In this document: piece after piece, positions 18,258 through 28,785 of the stretch
Position numbering within the stretch: the first letter of the stretch is position 1
How the letters are laid out: every line of letters begins with the position of its first letter
Source of the DNA: Methylorubrum populi
GTDB taxonomy: Bacteria > Pseudomonadota > Alphaproteobacteria > Rhizobiales > Beijerinckiaceae
Direction of reading: 5' to 3'
Assembly: GCA_036946625.1 (NCBI GenBank)
Contig: JAQIIU010000003.1
Coordinates: 817,961-881,960, forward strand
DNA length: 64,000 nt
The notes under the pieces: generated by a model
Told to the model about the DNA's origin: nothing
Seen by the model: only the letters and a program-made list of their open reading frames with translations
Database searches by the model: none
Made by a program: the position numbers and the translations under genes

Positions 18258-20441
18258 ATGGCTGCGGATCCGCGCTCCCCCACTCAGCCTACCGTGCGCC
18301 GGGAGGATTCCGACGGCATCGCCCTGCTGACGATCGATAGGCCGGACCGCAGCATGAACGTGCTGGAGCCCGGCCTCGTCGCCGAATTGCGCGCGGCCTT
18401 CGAGGCCGCTGTCTCGGACGAGGCCGTGAGCGGCATCGTCATCACCAGCGGCAAAGTTGGCGAGAAGCCGAGCTTCATCGCCGGGGCCGATCTCGGCCAG
18501 ATGGAGGCGCTCGGCGCGGCCGGGCGGCCCGCCCGCGCGGTCACTGAGGCCATCGACTATCTCGGCGGCTTCTTCCGGCGCATCGAGACCTGCGGCAAGC
18601 CTGTGGTCGGCGCCGCCCCCGGCACGGCCCTCGGCGGCGGACTCGAACTGCTGCTCGCCACCCATCACCGCATCTTCGCCAACGAACCGGATGCCCGCTA
18701 CGGCCTGCCCGAGGTCAAGCTCGGGCTCCTGCCCGGCGCCGGAGGCACGCAGCGCCTGCCGCGCCTCGTCGGCATCGCGGCCAGCCTGCCGCTGCTGCTC
18801 CAGGGCCGGGATGTCGGCGGCGCGGAGGCCGTGAAGGCCGGCCTCGCCCACGAGGCGGTGCCTGCCGCCGAGGTCGTCGCAGCGGCCCGCGCGGCCCTTG
18901 CGGGCGGCAAGGTCGATCCGGCCGCACCCTGGGACCGCAAGGGCTTCCGCCTGCCCGGCGGCGGCGTCTACGACCCGAAGGTCACGGGGGCCCTCGTCGC
19001 GGCGAACGCCGGCACGCATGCCGCGACGCAGGGCAACTACCCGGCCCCGCTCGCGATCCTGCGCTGCGTCTACGAGGGCACCAAGCTGCCGATCGACCGG
19101 GCCCTGCGCCTGGAGCAGAAGCACTTCGCCACGCTGGTGCAGGGCCGCCCGGCCCAGAACATGATCCGCACCCTGTTCTTCGCCAAGCAGGCGGCCGACA
19201 AGCTGGCGCGGCGGCCCGCCGCCGCGCCGAAGCGGCCGATCCGCCGCCTCGGCGTGCTCGGTGCCGGCTTCATGGGGGCGGGCGTGGCCCAGGTCTCGGC
19301 GCTCGCCGGGATGGAGGTGGTGCTGGTCGACCGCACTCCCGAGATCGCCGCGCGGGCGCGCGCGAGCATCCTGGCGCAGCTCGAAGCGGAACAGCGCAAG
19401 GGCCGCCTGAGCGAGACGGCGCGCGAGGCCGCCGCCGCCCGGATCACGGCAGGGGCCGACCACGCGGCGTTTTCCGGCTGCGACATGGTGATCGAGGCGG
19501 TGCTGGAGGATTTCGAGGTCAAGCGGACGGCGATCCGCGCCACGGAAGCCGCTCTGGGGCCGGACGCGATCTTCGCCAGCAACACCTCGGCCCTGCCGAT
19601 CGACGAGCTGGCGCAGGCGAGCGCGCGGCCGGAGAACCTGATCGGCCTGCACTTCTTCTCGCCGGTGCCGCGCATGGCCCTGGTCGAGGTGGTGGTCGGC
19701 GCCAAGACCTCGGACGCGACGCTGGCCCGCGCCCTCGACTACGTGCGGGCGATCCGCAAGACGCCGATCGTGGTGCGGGACGGCTACGGCTTCTACACGA
19801 CGCGCTGCGTCGACGCCTATATCCGCGAGGGCTTGCGCTGCGTGGCCGACGGCGTCGATCCGGTGCTGATCGAGAATGCCGGCGCGGCGCTGGGCATGCC
19901 GGTCGGGCCGCTCGCCCTGGTGGACGAGGTGGGCATCGACGTGATGCATCACATCGCCCACTTCTTCCGCGCCCGCGAGACCGGCCCGGCGGCCGACGAC
20001 CGCCACACGGTCAACGCGCTCCTCGACGCCCTGGTCGCCGAGCGCCGCTTCGGCCGCAAGACCCGGACCGGCTTCTACGCCTACCCGGCGGACGCCCCGA
20101 AGCGCCTCGACCGCACCGCCGTCGCCGACCTCGCCCGCGGCGCGCGGAGCGAGGCCGGCGCGGCCGAGATCCGCGAGCGCCTGCTCTACGCACAGCTCGT
20201 GGAGGCCGCCCGCTGCTGGGATGCCGGCATCATCGACGAGGCCGGCGAGGCCGATCTCGGCGCGATCCTCGGCTGGGCCTTCCCGAGCTATCTCGGCGGA
20301 CCGCTCGCGGCGATCGACGACATCGGCGCGGGCGCCTTCGCCGAGCGCTGTGCCGCCCTGAGTCGCGCGCACGGTGCCCGCTTCGACCTGCCGGACGCCT
20401 TCGCGAAGGCTGAGCGCCGCCTCTACGGAGCCGCCGCATGA
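18258..20441 (+). CDS. FadB/FadJ-type enoyl-CoA hydratase/3-hydroxyacyl-CoA dehydrogenase
   Basis: A bifunctional beta-oxidation enzyme that hydrates trans-2-enoyl-CoA and oxidises the resulting L-3-hydroxyacyl-CoA. The 727-aa product has an N-terminal crotonase domain (oxyanion loop [18 protein letters not shown], and [19 protein letters not shown] with the catalytic Glu). It is followed by a Rossmann domain [15 protein letters not shown] near residue 330 and the dehydrogenase His in [15 protein letters not shown]. Length matches the fused family. It is tightly packed between the thiolase (2-bp gap) and the crotonase gene (4-bp overlap). Confidence 0.95.
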   Translation: MAADPRSPTQPTVRREDSDGIALLTIDRPDRSMNVLEPGLVAELRAAFEAAVSDEAVSGIVITSGKVGEKPSFIAGADLGQMEALGAAGRPARAVTEAIDYLGGFFRRIETCGKPVVGAAPGTALGGGLELLLATHHRIFANEPDARYGLPEVKLGLLPGAGGTQRLPRLVGIAASLPLLLQGRDVGGAEAVKAGLAHEAVPAAEVVAAARAALAGGKVDPAAPWDRKGFRLPGGGVYDPKVTGALVAANAGTHAATQGNYPAPLAILRCVYEGTKLPIDRALRLEQKHFATLVQGRPAQNMIRTLFFAKQAADKLARRPAAAPKRPIRRLGVLGAGFMGAGVAQVSALAGMEVVLVDRTPEIAARARASILAQLEAEQRKGRLSETAREAAAARITAGADHAAFSGCDMVIEAVLEDFEVKRTAIRATEAALGPDAIFASNTSALPIDELAQASARPENLIGLHFFSPVPRMALVEVVVGAKTSDATLARALDYVRAIRKTPIVVRDGYGFYTTRCVDAYIREGLRCVADGVDPVLIENAGAALGMPVGPLALVDEVGIDVMHHIAHFFRARETGPAADDRHTVNALLDALVAERRFGRKTRTGFYAYPADAPKRLDRTAVADLARGARSEAGAAEIRERLLYAQLVEAARCWDAGIIDEAGEADLGAILGWAFPSYLGGPLAAIDDIGAGAFAERCAALSRAHGARFDLPDAFAKAERRLYGAAA

Positions 20442-21220
20442 GCCTCGCCGAACTCCGGATCGGGGCGGACGGGGTCGGGTCTCTGACCCTGAACCGGCCC
20501 GAGGCGCTGAACGCCATCGACATCCCGACCGCGCAGGCCATCCGCGACGCGGTCGCGGACTTGGCCGCCCGCGACCTGCGCTGCCTCGTGCTGCGCGGGG
20601 CCGGCCGGGCCTTCGTGGCGGGGGGCGACGTGAAGCGCTTCGCCGACGACTTCGAACGCTCGGCGGACGTGATCGACGCGTTGCTCGACTGCCTGCATCC
20701 GGCGATCCTGGCGCTCCAGTCCCTCGACGCACCGGTGGTGGCGAGCGTGCACGGCGCGGTGGCCGGGGCGGGCTTGAGCCTGATGGCGGGCGCCGATCTT
20801 GTCGTCGCCGCCGAGGGCACCCGCTTCCTGATGGCCTACGACCGGATCGGCGCGGCCCCGGATTGCGGCGGCACGTGGTTCCTGTCGCGCCGGCTCGGAC
20901 CGGGCGCCGCCGCGCGGCTGATGCTGCTCGGCGAGACCTGGGACGCGGGCCGCGCCCTGGAGGCCGGCCTCGTGGATGTGGTGGTGCCGGAGGCCGAGCT
21001 CGCGGCGGAGACCGACAGCCTCGCGCGCCGGCTTGCCGCCCGGCCGACGCGGGCCCTCGGCGCCTGGAAGCGGCTGACCGCAGCGGCTTTCACGACGCCG
21101 CTCGCCCAGCATCTCGAAGCCGAGCGCGCCGCCTTCCGGGCGGCGACCGGCACCGAGGATTTTCGCGAGGGCGTGACCGCCTTCCTGAGCCGGCGCGAGC
21201 CGGTCTTCACCGGCCGATGA
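20438..21220 (+). CDS. enoyl-CoA hydratase/isomerase (PaaG-like)
   Basis: A 260-aa crotonase-fold protein. It has the first oxyanion loop [11 protein letters not shown] and [14 protein letters not shown]. At the position where hydratases carry the second Glu (PE..LGL.PG.GG), it has [15 protein letters not shown] instead. A conserved Asp in PD-x-GGTW is typical of PaaG-type ring/double-bond isomerases and related acyl-CoA isomerases, so double-bond migration is as likely as hydration. Its ATG overlaps the FadB-type stop by four bases (ATGA), meaning translational coupling. Confidence 0.88.
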   Translation: MSLAELRIGADGVGSLTLNRPEALNAIDIPTAQAIRDAVADLAARDLRCLVLRGAGRAFVAGGDVKRFADDFERSADVIDALLDCLHPAILALQSLDAPVVASVHGAVAGAGLSLMAGADLVVAAEGTRFLMAYDRIGAAPDCGGTWFLSRRLGPGAAARLMLLGETWDAGRALEAGLVDVVVPEAELAAETDSLARRLAARPTRALGAWKRLTAAAFTTPLAQHLEAERAAFRAATGTEDFREGVTAFLSRREPVFTGR

Positions 21221-21233
21221 GGGGAGCGCGGTG

Positions 21234-21587
21234 ATGACGCTCGAACAGGTCGCCTTCTGCCTGCTCGCGGGCGGAGCCGTCGGAGGGATGGGGCTGGCGC
21301 TGTTGCCGCGGCTGGGCCTGCGGCTGCCGCGCGGGTTCGGCACGGTCCACGGGCTGGTCGGCCTCGCGGGCCTCGCCCTGCTCTTCCTCGCCAACCTGCG
21401 GATGGAGGGCGGCGCGCCCCCCGCCGCATGGTGGGCGCTCGGGCTGATGACCGCCGCGCTGGTCGGCGGCCTGATCCTGTTCCGCACCCTGTTCCGAGGG
21501 CACAAGCCGCTGCCGCTCATCGGCCTGCACGGCGCCCTGGCCGTGGCCGGGCTGTGGCTGCTCAACCCCCTCGCCTTCGGCCTCTGA
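21234..21587 (+). CDS. small four-helix membrane protein, unknown function
   Basis: A 117-aa, very hydrophobic protein with about four transmembrane segments (FCLLAGGAVGGMGLALL, GLVGLAGLALLFLANL, GLMTAALVGGLILFRTL, IGLHGALAVAGLWLL). I do not recognise a family. It lies 13 bp after the crotonase gene and 91 bp before the acyl-CoA synthetase, on the same strand, so it belongs to the catabolic operon. It could be an uptake, efflux or oxygenase-accessory protein. GTG at 21231 is an alternative start. Confidence 0.7.
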   Translation: MTLEQVAFCLLAGGAVGGMGLALLPRLGLRLPRGFGTVHGLVGLAGLALLFLANLRMEGGAPPAAWWALGLMTAALVGGLILFRTLFRGHKPLPLIGLHGALAVAGLWLLNPLAFGL

Positions 21588-21678
21588 GGGTGGGGAGCCG
21601 GTGGCCGCGACCTTCGGGGTGCGACGACCGAGCAAGGTCGCGGCCGGCGCGACCACGATCCGCGGATGGGAGGACGAC

Positions 21679-23346
<1,668 letters not shown>

Positions 23347-23355
23347 CGCCGGGAT

Positions 23356-23378
23356 GGCGATGACGGAGTATCATCGCC
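23356..23378. terminator. hairpin after the catabolic operon
   Basis: Perfect 8-bp stem GGCGATGA / TCATCGCC with a 7-nt loop, 10 bp after the acyl-CoA synthetase stop. There is no T run, so it is at best a weak or rho-assisted terminator separating the operon from the regulator gene. Confidence 0.4.
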
Positions 23379-23572
23379 GACCCGCGCGCCAGAGCGGCGA
23401 TGCAAGGACGCCGAGCGCCATCAAGCGGATTTGATCCGCGCGTGACAGCAGCCGGAAACTGATCTGGACTGCGCCGCCCGGAGGATAGACAGAGGATCGC
23501 CCGCGGTCTTCAATCCGGGCAAAGCAAGCAGGAACAAGACATCGCCAAGATGCGGTTCCGGGGAGGAAGACG

Positions 23573-26314
23573 ATGCATGCCGAAACCGGCACGCTGACCG
23601 AAGCGCCTTGCGCCGAGGCGGGCTCCGCGCTCGTCCCTCTGCTGCGCGCCCGCTTCGAGCCGCCGGCCTACGGATTCGTGCCGGTGGAGACGCGCATGCT
23701 GCGCTCGTTCCGGTCGGGCCCTCTCACCAAGGTCACCATCGCCGTCGCGCCGACCGGGTTCGGGAAGACCGTCCTGATGACCCAGTTGCACGCGCTGCTC
23801 GCCGGCCGCGGCGAGCGCTGCATCTGGGTCGGCCTCGACGACCGGCGGATCGACCTGCCGCTTCTGCTCGGCCATATCGAGGCCGCCCTCCGGCTCGGCG
23901 GACCGCACCCTGCGCTCCCGATCATGGTCGACCCGCGCGGCGACGCCCAGGCGCGGATCGACCGCGTCGTCCAGGCCCTCGAAGCCGCCCCCGGCGACAC
24001 CACGCTCTTCCTCGACAACCTCAATTCCTGCGAGGATGCGGACCTGACGCTGCTGATGGACGCGCTGGTGTTCCGCACCCCGCGCAATGTCCGCGTCGTC
24101 GCCAGTTCCACCCGGCCGATCGCGTTCGACATCGGGCGCGCCCGGGTCGAGATGAAGCTGCGCCGCCTCACCCCGATGGAACTGGGCTTCGACCACAGCG
24201 ACACCGAGGCGGTTCTGCGCGCGGCGGGCCTGCAGGATGTCCCGCCCGAGACGGTGGCCGCCATCGTCGGGCGGACGGAGGGCTGGCCCGCGGCGGTGCG
24301 CCTCGTTCAGCTCATCCTGGAGGGCGAGGCGAGGGAAGCGCGTGCCATCGAGAGCTTCACCGGCGCCGACAGCGACTTCGCCGCCCTGCTCTCGCGCCGG
24401 CTGATGGGCACGTTCGATCCCGAACTCGTCGCCTTCCTGCACGACATCGCGGTGCTGCGGGTGTTCTCGGCGGATCTGGCACGCAAGGCCACCGGCAATC
24501 CCGACGCGGCCGGCTGGATACGCTACCTCGTCGAGCGCAACGTCCTCATCGTCCCGCTCGACCGGGAGCGGACCTGGTTTCGCTTCCACGCCCTGTTCCG
24601 CGAGTTCCTCCAAGCCGAGAGCGAGCGGCGCGATCCGGCGCGCCAGCGGGAGGTCGCGGTGCGGGCGGCGGCCTGGCTCGGCGAGCACGGCGAGTACGGG
24701 CACGCCCTCGACCTCGCACTCTCGGCCGGCGACGCATCCCTCGTCGCCAGCCTGCTCGATGCGACGGCGCAGCCGATGGTGCGCGACCGCGGCGAACTCT
24801 CCGGCTTCGTCGAACTGGTGCACCGCGCCGCTTCCTGCCGGGCCGAGCCCGGCCTCGACGCCCTGTTCTGGTACGCCTGGGCACAGGCCTTCACCCGGGA
24901 CTACGGCGGCGCCCGCGCGACCCTGCGGCGGCTCGACGAGCGGATCCCGCTGGAGCGGCCGGCGGAAACCGTGACCGGCCCGCTCCGGCAACGGCAGCGC
25001 GCCGCCGAGATCGTCGTGAGCTACCACCTCAACGATCTGCGGGCGGTGCGCGATGGGGCCCCGATCTGGCTTGCGGCGAGCGAGAGCCAGCCGCCCTTCG
25101 ACCGGGCGGCGGTGGCGGCGGCGCTCGCCCTCGCCGCGCTGACCGACAGCGATTTCGGCCGGGCACGCCAGGCGCTGCGGGAGATGGACAGCGCCATCAT
25201 CCGCACCCGCAGCGACTACGGCCGGGTGTGGGCCTGCCTCGTGGCCGCGACCGTGGACGTGGCGCAGGGAGATGCGGCCGGGGCCGAGCGGCAGCTTCGA
25301 GCCATCGATCCCGACCTTCGTGCCCGCCTCGGCGGTGAGACCGGCATCGCCTCCGTGCTGATCCTGATGGAGGCGCGGGTCGCGGCCGACCTCGGAAAGA
25401 CGGCGGACGCCCTGGAGCCGATCCGTGCCTGGCTTCCGCGCGGCGTCGAGAACGGCATCCTCGAGATCGCGTGGCTGGCGATGGATGCCGCCGTCGACGC
25501 CCTCTTCACCGACGCCGCGCCGTTCAGCCTCGAAGTCCTCGAAGCCTTCGCCGCCCGATTCGGGCCGCGTCTGAGTTTCCTCCTCGAAGCCGCCGCGATC
25601 CGGCGCATGCTGCGGGCGGGCTGCTTCGAGGCGGCCCAGGAACGCCTCGGGCGCACGGGCCTGATCGACCGGGACGGGCAGCCCGTCGCGACCCTGCCGG
25701 TCTCCCTCACCGCCACGGAGGCGTCCGCGGCCCGGCTGGCGCAGATCGAGTTCTGCGCCTCCGCCGGAAAGTGGCGGCAGGCCGAGGGTCTGGCAGCCGA
25801 GGCGTTGCAGGACGCGGTCCGGGAGGGGCGCCGCCGCGAGCAGGTGGACCTGCACCTGACTCTGGCCTCCCTCGCCCTGCGCTCCGCCAACGCCCCCGCC
25901 GCCCGGACGGCCTTCGCGAAGGCCGTCACCCTCGCCGCCCGTGCGGCCCTGATGCGCCCTTTCCTGCAGCGGGAGGGCCTCGTGCACGACCTGATCGCGA
26001 CGACGCCGATGAAGAAGCTCGGCCTGATCCAGGCCATCGACCTCGCCTTCTTCCAGTCGGTCTGCGCGGCCGTCCGGGCGAGCCCGGCGGGCGCCGAGGC
26101 CGACGGCAGCCTCTCCTTCGATGCGGTGACGCCGCGGGAGGTCGAGCTCCTCCGCCTGCTCGATGCCGGCTACGACAACGCCCGGATCGCGGCGGAACTC
26201 TCGCTGTCGCTGCCCACCGTGAAGTGGCACCTGTCGAACATCTATTCCAAGCTCGGGGTCAGCAGGCGGTCGGCGGCGCTGGTCCGGGCACGCGCCCTGC
26301 GGCTCCTGGCGTAG
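23573..26314 (+). CDS. MalT/AlkS-type LuxR-family ATP-dependent transcriptional regulator
   Basis: A large 913-aa regulator of the LAL/STAND type. It has an N-terminal NTPase with Walker A APTGFGKT at 59-66, DTTLFLDNLN as a Walker B-like element, a long helical middle that resembles TPR-type repeats, and a C-terminal LuxR helix-turn-helix (TPREVELLRLLDAGYDNARI then LSLPTVKWHLSNIYSKLGVS). MalT needs ATP and an inducer; AlkS, a member of the same family, controls alkane genes. A GGGGAGGAAG site precedes the ATG. It directly follows the hydrocarbon-oxidation operon, so it is the probable activator of that cluster. Confidence 0.9.
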   Translation: MHAETGTLTEAPCAEAGSALVPLLRARFEPPAYGFVPVETRMLRSFRSGPLTKVTIAVAPTGFGKTVLMTQLHALLAGRGERCIWVGLDDRRIDLPLLLGHIEAALRLGGPHPALPIMVDPRGDAQARIDRVVQALEAAPGDTTLFLDNLNSCEDADLTLLMDALVFRTPRNVRVVASSTRPIAFDIGRARVEMKLRRLTPMELGFDHSDTEAVLRAAGLQDVPPETVAAIVGRTEGWPAAVRLVQLILEGEAREARAIESFTGADSDFAALLSRRLMGTFDPELVAFLHDIAVLRVFSADLARKATGNPDAAGWIRYLVERNVLIVPLDRERTWFRFHALFREFLQAESERRDPARQREVAVRAAAWLGEHGEYGHALDLALSAGDASLVASLLDATAQPMVRDRGELSGFVELVHRAASCRAEPGLDALFWYAWAQAFTRDYGGARATLRRLDERIPLERPAETVTGPLRQRQRAAEIVVSYHLNDLRAVRDGAPIWLAASESQPPFDRAAVAAALALAALTDSDFGRARQALREMDSAIIRTRSDYGRVWACLVAATVDVAQGDAAGAERQLRAIDPDLRARLGGETGIASVLILMEARVAADLGKTADALEPIRAWLPRGVENGILEIAWLAMDAAVDALFTDAAPFSLEVLEAFAARFGPRLSFLLEAAAIRRMLRAGCFEAAQERLGRTGLIDRDGQPVATLPVSLTATEASAARLAQIEFCASAGKWRQAEGLAAEALQDAVREGRRREQVDLHLTLASLALRSANAPAARTAFAKAVTLAARAALMRPFLQREGLVHDLIATTPMKKLGLIQAIDLAFFQSVCAAVRASPAGAEADGSLSFDAVTPREVELLRLLDAGYDNARIAAELSLSLPTVKWHLSNIYSKLGVSRRSAALVRARALRLLA

Positions 26315-26481
26315 GCGATCGATCCGGTCGCCGCACCGGGCAGTTCGTTCGACGCCGCGCGCGTGCAGCGATCGGAAGCGGCAGCCGATCGGTCGGTCTG
26401 GACACGGCGAGGCTCGCGTCCTCACGCCGCCCGCCTCGCCGGACCGCATCGGAGCATCGGAGATCGGCGCCTTCGGGTCGT

Positions 26482-26814
26482 GCCATCCGCCTCCAGGCGG
26501 AGCCGATCCGGCTCGCCACCGACAAGGCCGTGTCCCTCGGCGGCGGCGTCACCGAGCTCGTCACCAACGCCTACAAATACGCCTATCCGGCCGAGATCCA
26601 GGGCGAGATCCGCGTCCGGGTGATGCGCGAGGGGCCCGACACGCTCTCGCTCGCGGTCGAGGACGACGGCGTCGGCTGGAGCGGGGAGGGACAGGCGCAG
26701 GGGACCGGCCTCGGCTCGCGCATCATCCGCGCCATGGCCTCGAACCTGCGCTCGGTCCTGACCTACGTGCCCGGGCGGATCGGGACGCGGGCGGTGCTGT
26801 CGTTCCAGACCTGA
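26482..26814 (+). pseudogene. histidine kinase C-terminal remnant (HWE/HisKA_2 type)
   Basis: The frame AIRLQAEPIRLATDKA... contains the ATP-binding part of a sensor kinase only: N-box VTELVTNAYKYAYP, G1 box VEDDGVGW and G2 box GTGLGSRIIRAM, ending TRAVLSFQT. The dimerisation/phosphoacceptor part and any sensor domain are absent; the sequence before 26482 does not continue the family. This looks like the tail of a kinase left by a deletion or rearrangement just after the AlkS-like gene. Confidence 0.75.
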
Positions 26815-26935
26815 GACGGGCCCACCGTCGGTGACCGACCGATCGGTGAACCGCGGCGGCCGGCCGATGCGGGTTTCTTTTCGTCGGGCGATTTTTTTTC
26901 GGAGTGATACGACATCCGGCTGATGACTTCGGCCT

Positions 26936-27035
26936 CTCCTGCGTCCTTGCGAGGCGAAGCCGTGGCAAACCAGGGCGCGACCTTTCCGGACGTGGCGCGC
27001 CCTGGATCGCTTCGCGGCCGCTCGCGATGACGGCG
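26936..27035. repeat. REP-like intergenic palindrome
   Basis: A non-coding palindromic unit. The inner arms CCAGGGCGCG (26970-26979) and CGCGCCCTGG (26996-27005) are perfect 10-bp inverted repeats. Outer segments GCGAGGCGAAGCC and ATCGCTTCGCGGCCGCTCGCGATG form imperfect outer arms. The layout is that of dispersed REP/BIME sequences in high-GC Rhizobiales. It is different in sequence from the foldback element at 5965-6185. Confidence 0.65.
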
Positions 27036-27080
27036 TGGGGTGAAACCCGAAGCGATCGATCGGAAACGGTATGAGCGGGT

Positions 27081-27350
27081 TCAGAACCGGCGGCAGCGGG
27101 GCGGGCCGTCGCCGGCGACGGAGGCGGGCACCACCCGTCCGCCCGCGGCCTCGCAGGTCGAACGAAACGATTTCTCCGGCCGATGGAAGCCCCAGATCGC
27201 GATCATCGGCGCGACCATGATGAACACCGTCATCCCCATGACGAAGGCCGGAAACCATTCCGGCATGCGCGGCCGAGACGGGGGCTCGGGCCGGATCGGC
27301 GGCATCGGAGCGAGAAAGACCAGGAGCGGGAGGCAGTCCGGAGCGCTCAT
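27081..27350 (-). CDS. small single-span membrane protein, hypothetical
   Basis: An 89-aa frame starting MSAPDCLPLLVF with one clear transmembrane segment FVMGMTVFIMVAPMIAIWGF at about 38-57, then a soluble tail with CEAAGGRVVPA. I do not recognise the family, but the composition is protein-like and the hydrophobic span is convincing. A GA-rich stretch (CGAAAGAG) lies before the ATG as a possible ribosome-binding site. An extended start further upstream is open but arginine-rich. Confidence 0.6.
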   Translation of the reverse strand: MSAPDCLPLLVFLAPMPPIRPEPPSRPRMPEWFPAFVMGMTVFIMVAPMIAIWGFHRPEKSFRSTCEAAGGRVVPASVAGDGPPRCRRF

Positions 27351-28007
27351 GGTGCGGGCTCTTTCGCGGCAGCGGTGACGGGCCGCCGGGTCTGAACGTC
27401 CCCGGCCCCCGGGGCTGATCGGATCACATCGGGACGGCCCGCGACAGACGGGCGATGGGTCGCACCCGCGGGCCCCCGCCACGGCGGGGAAAGACCGCAA
27501 GGCCGGCTGGCGTCACGGAACCGGAACGTCCTCGGTCGGCCGATCGACGGACAGGCGGCAGGCGACGAGCGCCCCCTGCTCCTCGTTCGAAACGCCGGAC
27601 GCGGCGTCCGCCCAACAGGCCCGGCACCGAGCACGCAACTGAATCGTGCGAAGGCCTCGACACCCGAAACGGTTCCGGAAAGCGCAGCGGAAATGACGAC
27701 GATCCGAAGTGGCGCGGCCATCGTCGCGGCCGATCCATTTCGCGATGCGATCGAGAATCGCGCTGCGGCAACCACCTGCACCGGCGCTCGTTCGTTGCAA
27801 CTGAAAAATAACGTAGGCTAGTTTGTTTTTTATGCGGTGCATACGTTTCAGGCCATGGGATTGTCGCGCGTCAGTTCTTTCTATGGATGGGATACGCTCT
27901 TTGTGACCTTGATAATCTATGTTGGCGCGAGCCTGGGAAATTCGCGGGACAAGTCCGCCGCTGAGGCCTCAGGCCTCGCCCAAGTCCGTGATCCACCACA
28001 GGACCTG
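27351..28007. other. intergenic region upstream of the sigma factor
   Basis: About 650 bp without a gene I can support. Positions 27790-27840 are conspicuously AT-rich (TGAAAAATAACGTAGG, then GTTTGTTTTTTATG) in very GC-rich surroundings and probably hold the promoter for the downstream sigma-factor gene. Short frames here have no recognisable protein character. Confidence 0.4.
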
Positions 28008-28751
28008 ATGCCAAAGACTGCCCTCGACGATCTCGCCCCGCTTCTCGGCGAGGCGCCCGCGCTCCCCCCGGACGTCCAACAGCGCCTCGGAATCCTTCTC
28101 GCCGAAGCCTATGAGCGCATGCCGGGCCACCCGATTGCCGAGAGCGGGCGTTTCGACGCCCTGCTCGCCCGGCTGGAGACCGTACTCGTCGCCCAGGAGG
28201 GCAAGGACGAGGAGACGTTCCGGGCCGCCATCATCGAGATGACGCCGCGCCTCTACAACTTCGCGATGTCGCTGGCCAAGAACCCGTCGGCCGCCGACGA
28301 CCTCGTTCAGGACACCTTCCTGCGGGCTTGGCGCAGCCGGTCGCGCTTCACCGTCGGCACCAATCTCGGCGCGTGGCTGTTCACGATCATGCGCAACGCG
28401 TTCTACTCGCGCCACCGCAAGGAGGTGCGGGAGGTCGCCGACAGCGACGGCGATTACGCCGAGCGCCTCGCCGCGGCGCCCGAGCAATCGGGCCATGTCG
28501 ATCTGATGGATGCCCAGACCGCGCTCGCGAAGCTGCCCCCGCCGATGCGGCAGGCGCTGGTCCTCGTGGCGATCGAGAACCTCAGCTACGAGGAGGCGGC
28601 CACCGTCATGAACTGCCGCATCGGCACGGTGAAGAGCCGCGTCTGGCGGGCCCGGGAGCAGCTCGCCCAGATCCTCGGCTACGGCGCGGCGGATGTCGGC
28701 TCCGACGGCATGACGCTCTCGGCCGTCGGCGGCTCGACCTGGGTGGCGTAG
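28008..28751 (+). CDS. EcfG-like RNA polymerase sigma factor
   Basis: A 247-aa sigma-70 family protein with region 2 (LAKNPSAADDLVQDTFLRAWRSR, LGAWLFTIMRNAFYSRHRK) and region 4 (LPPPMRQALVLVAIENLSYEEAATVMNCRIGTVKSRVWRAR). The linker with EVREVADSDGDYAERL strongly resembles the EcfG (ECF15) general-stress group of Alphaproteobacteria. No nepR or phyR gene is beside it, so it may be an accessory EcfG paralogue. The start is placed at the ATG after ACAGGACCTG; the open frame extends 57 codons further upstream but the extension lacks family character. The N-terminal ~75 residues are unusual. Confidence 0.85.
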   Translation: MPKTALDDLAPLLGEAPALPPDVQQRLGILLAEAYERMPGHPIAESGRFDALLARLETVLVAQEGKDEETFRAAIIEMTPRLYNFAMSLAKNPSAADDLVQDTFLRAWRSRSRFTVGTNLGAWLFTIMRNAFYSRHRKEVREVADSDGDYAERLAAAPEQSGHVDLMDAQTALAKLPPPMRQALVLVAIENLSYEEAATVMNCRIGTVKSRVWRAREQLAQILGYGAADVGSDGMTLSAVGGSTWVA

Positions 28752-28785
28752 CGGACGCTTTCCGTCTTGCGGCGCCGAATGTCCC

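Noticed and set aside
23510..26449. A 979-codon minus-strand frame opposite the AlkS-like regulator
   Set aside because: Shadow of a gene with Walker A and LuxR motifs; the frame has low-complexity Arg/Gly/Glu composition.
27513..27842. A 109-codon minus-strand frame upstream of the sigma factor
   Set aside because: Arg/Cys-rich composition, no ribosome-binding site and no recognisable family, although a CxxC-like RCRACWADAAS stretch is present.
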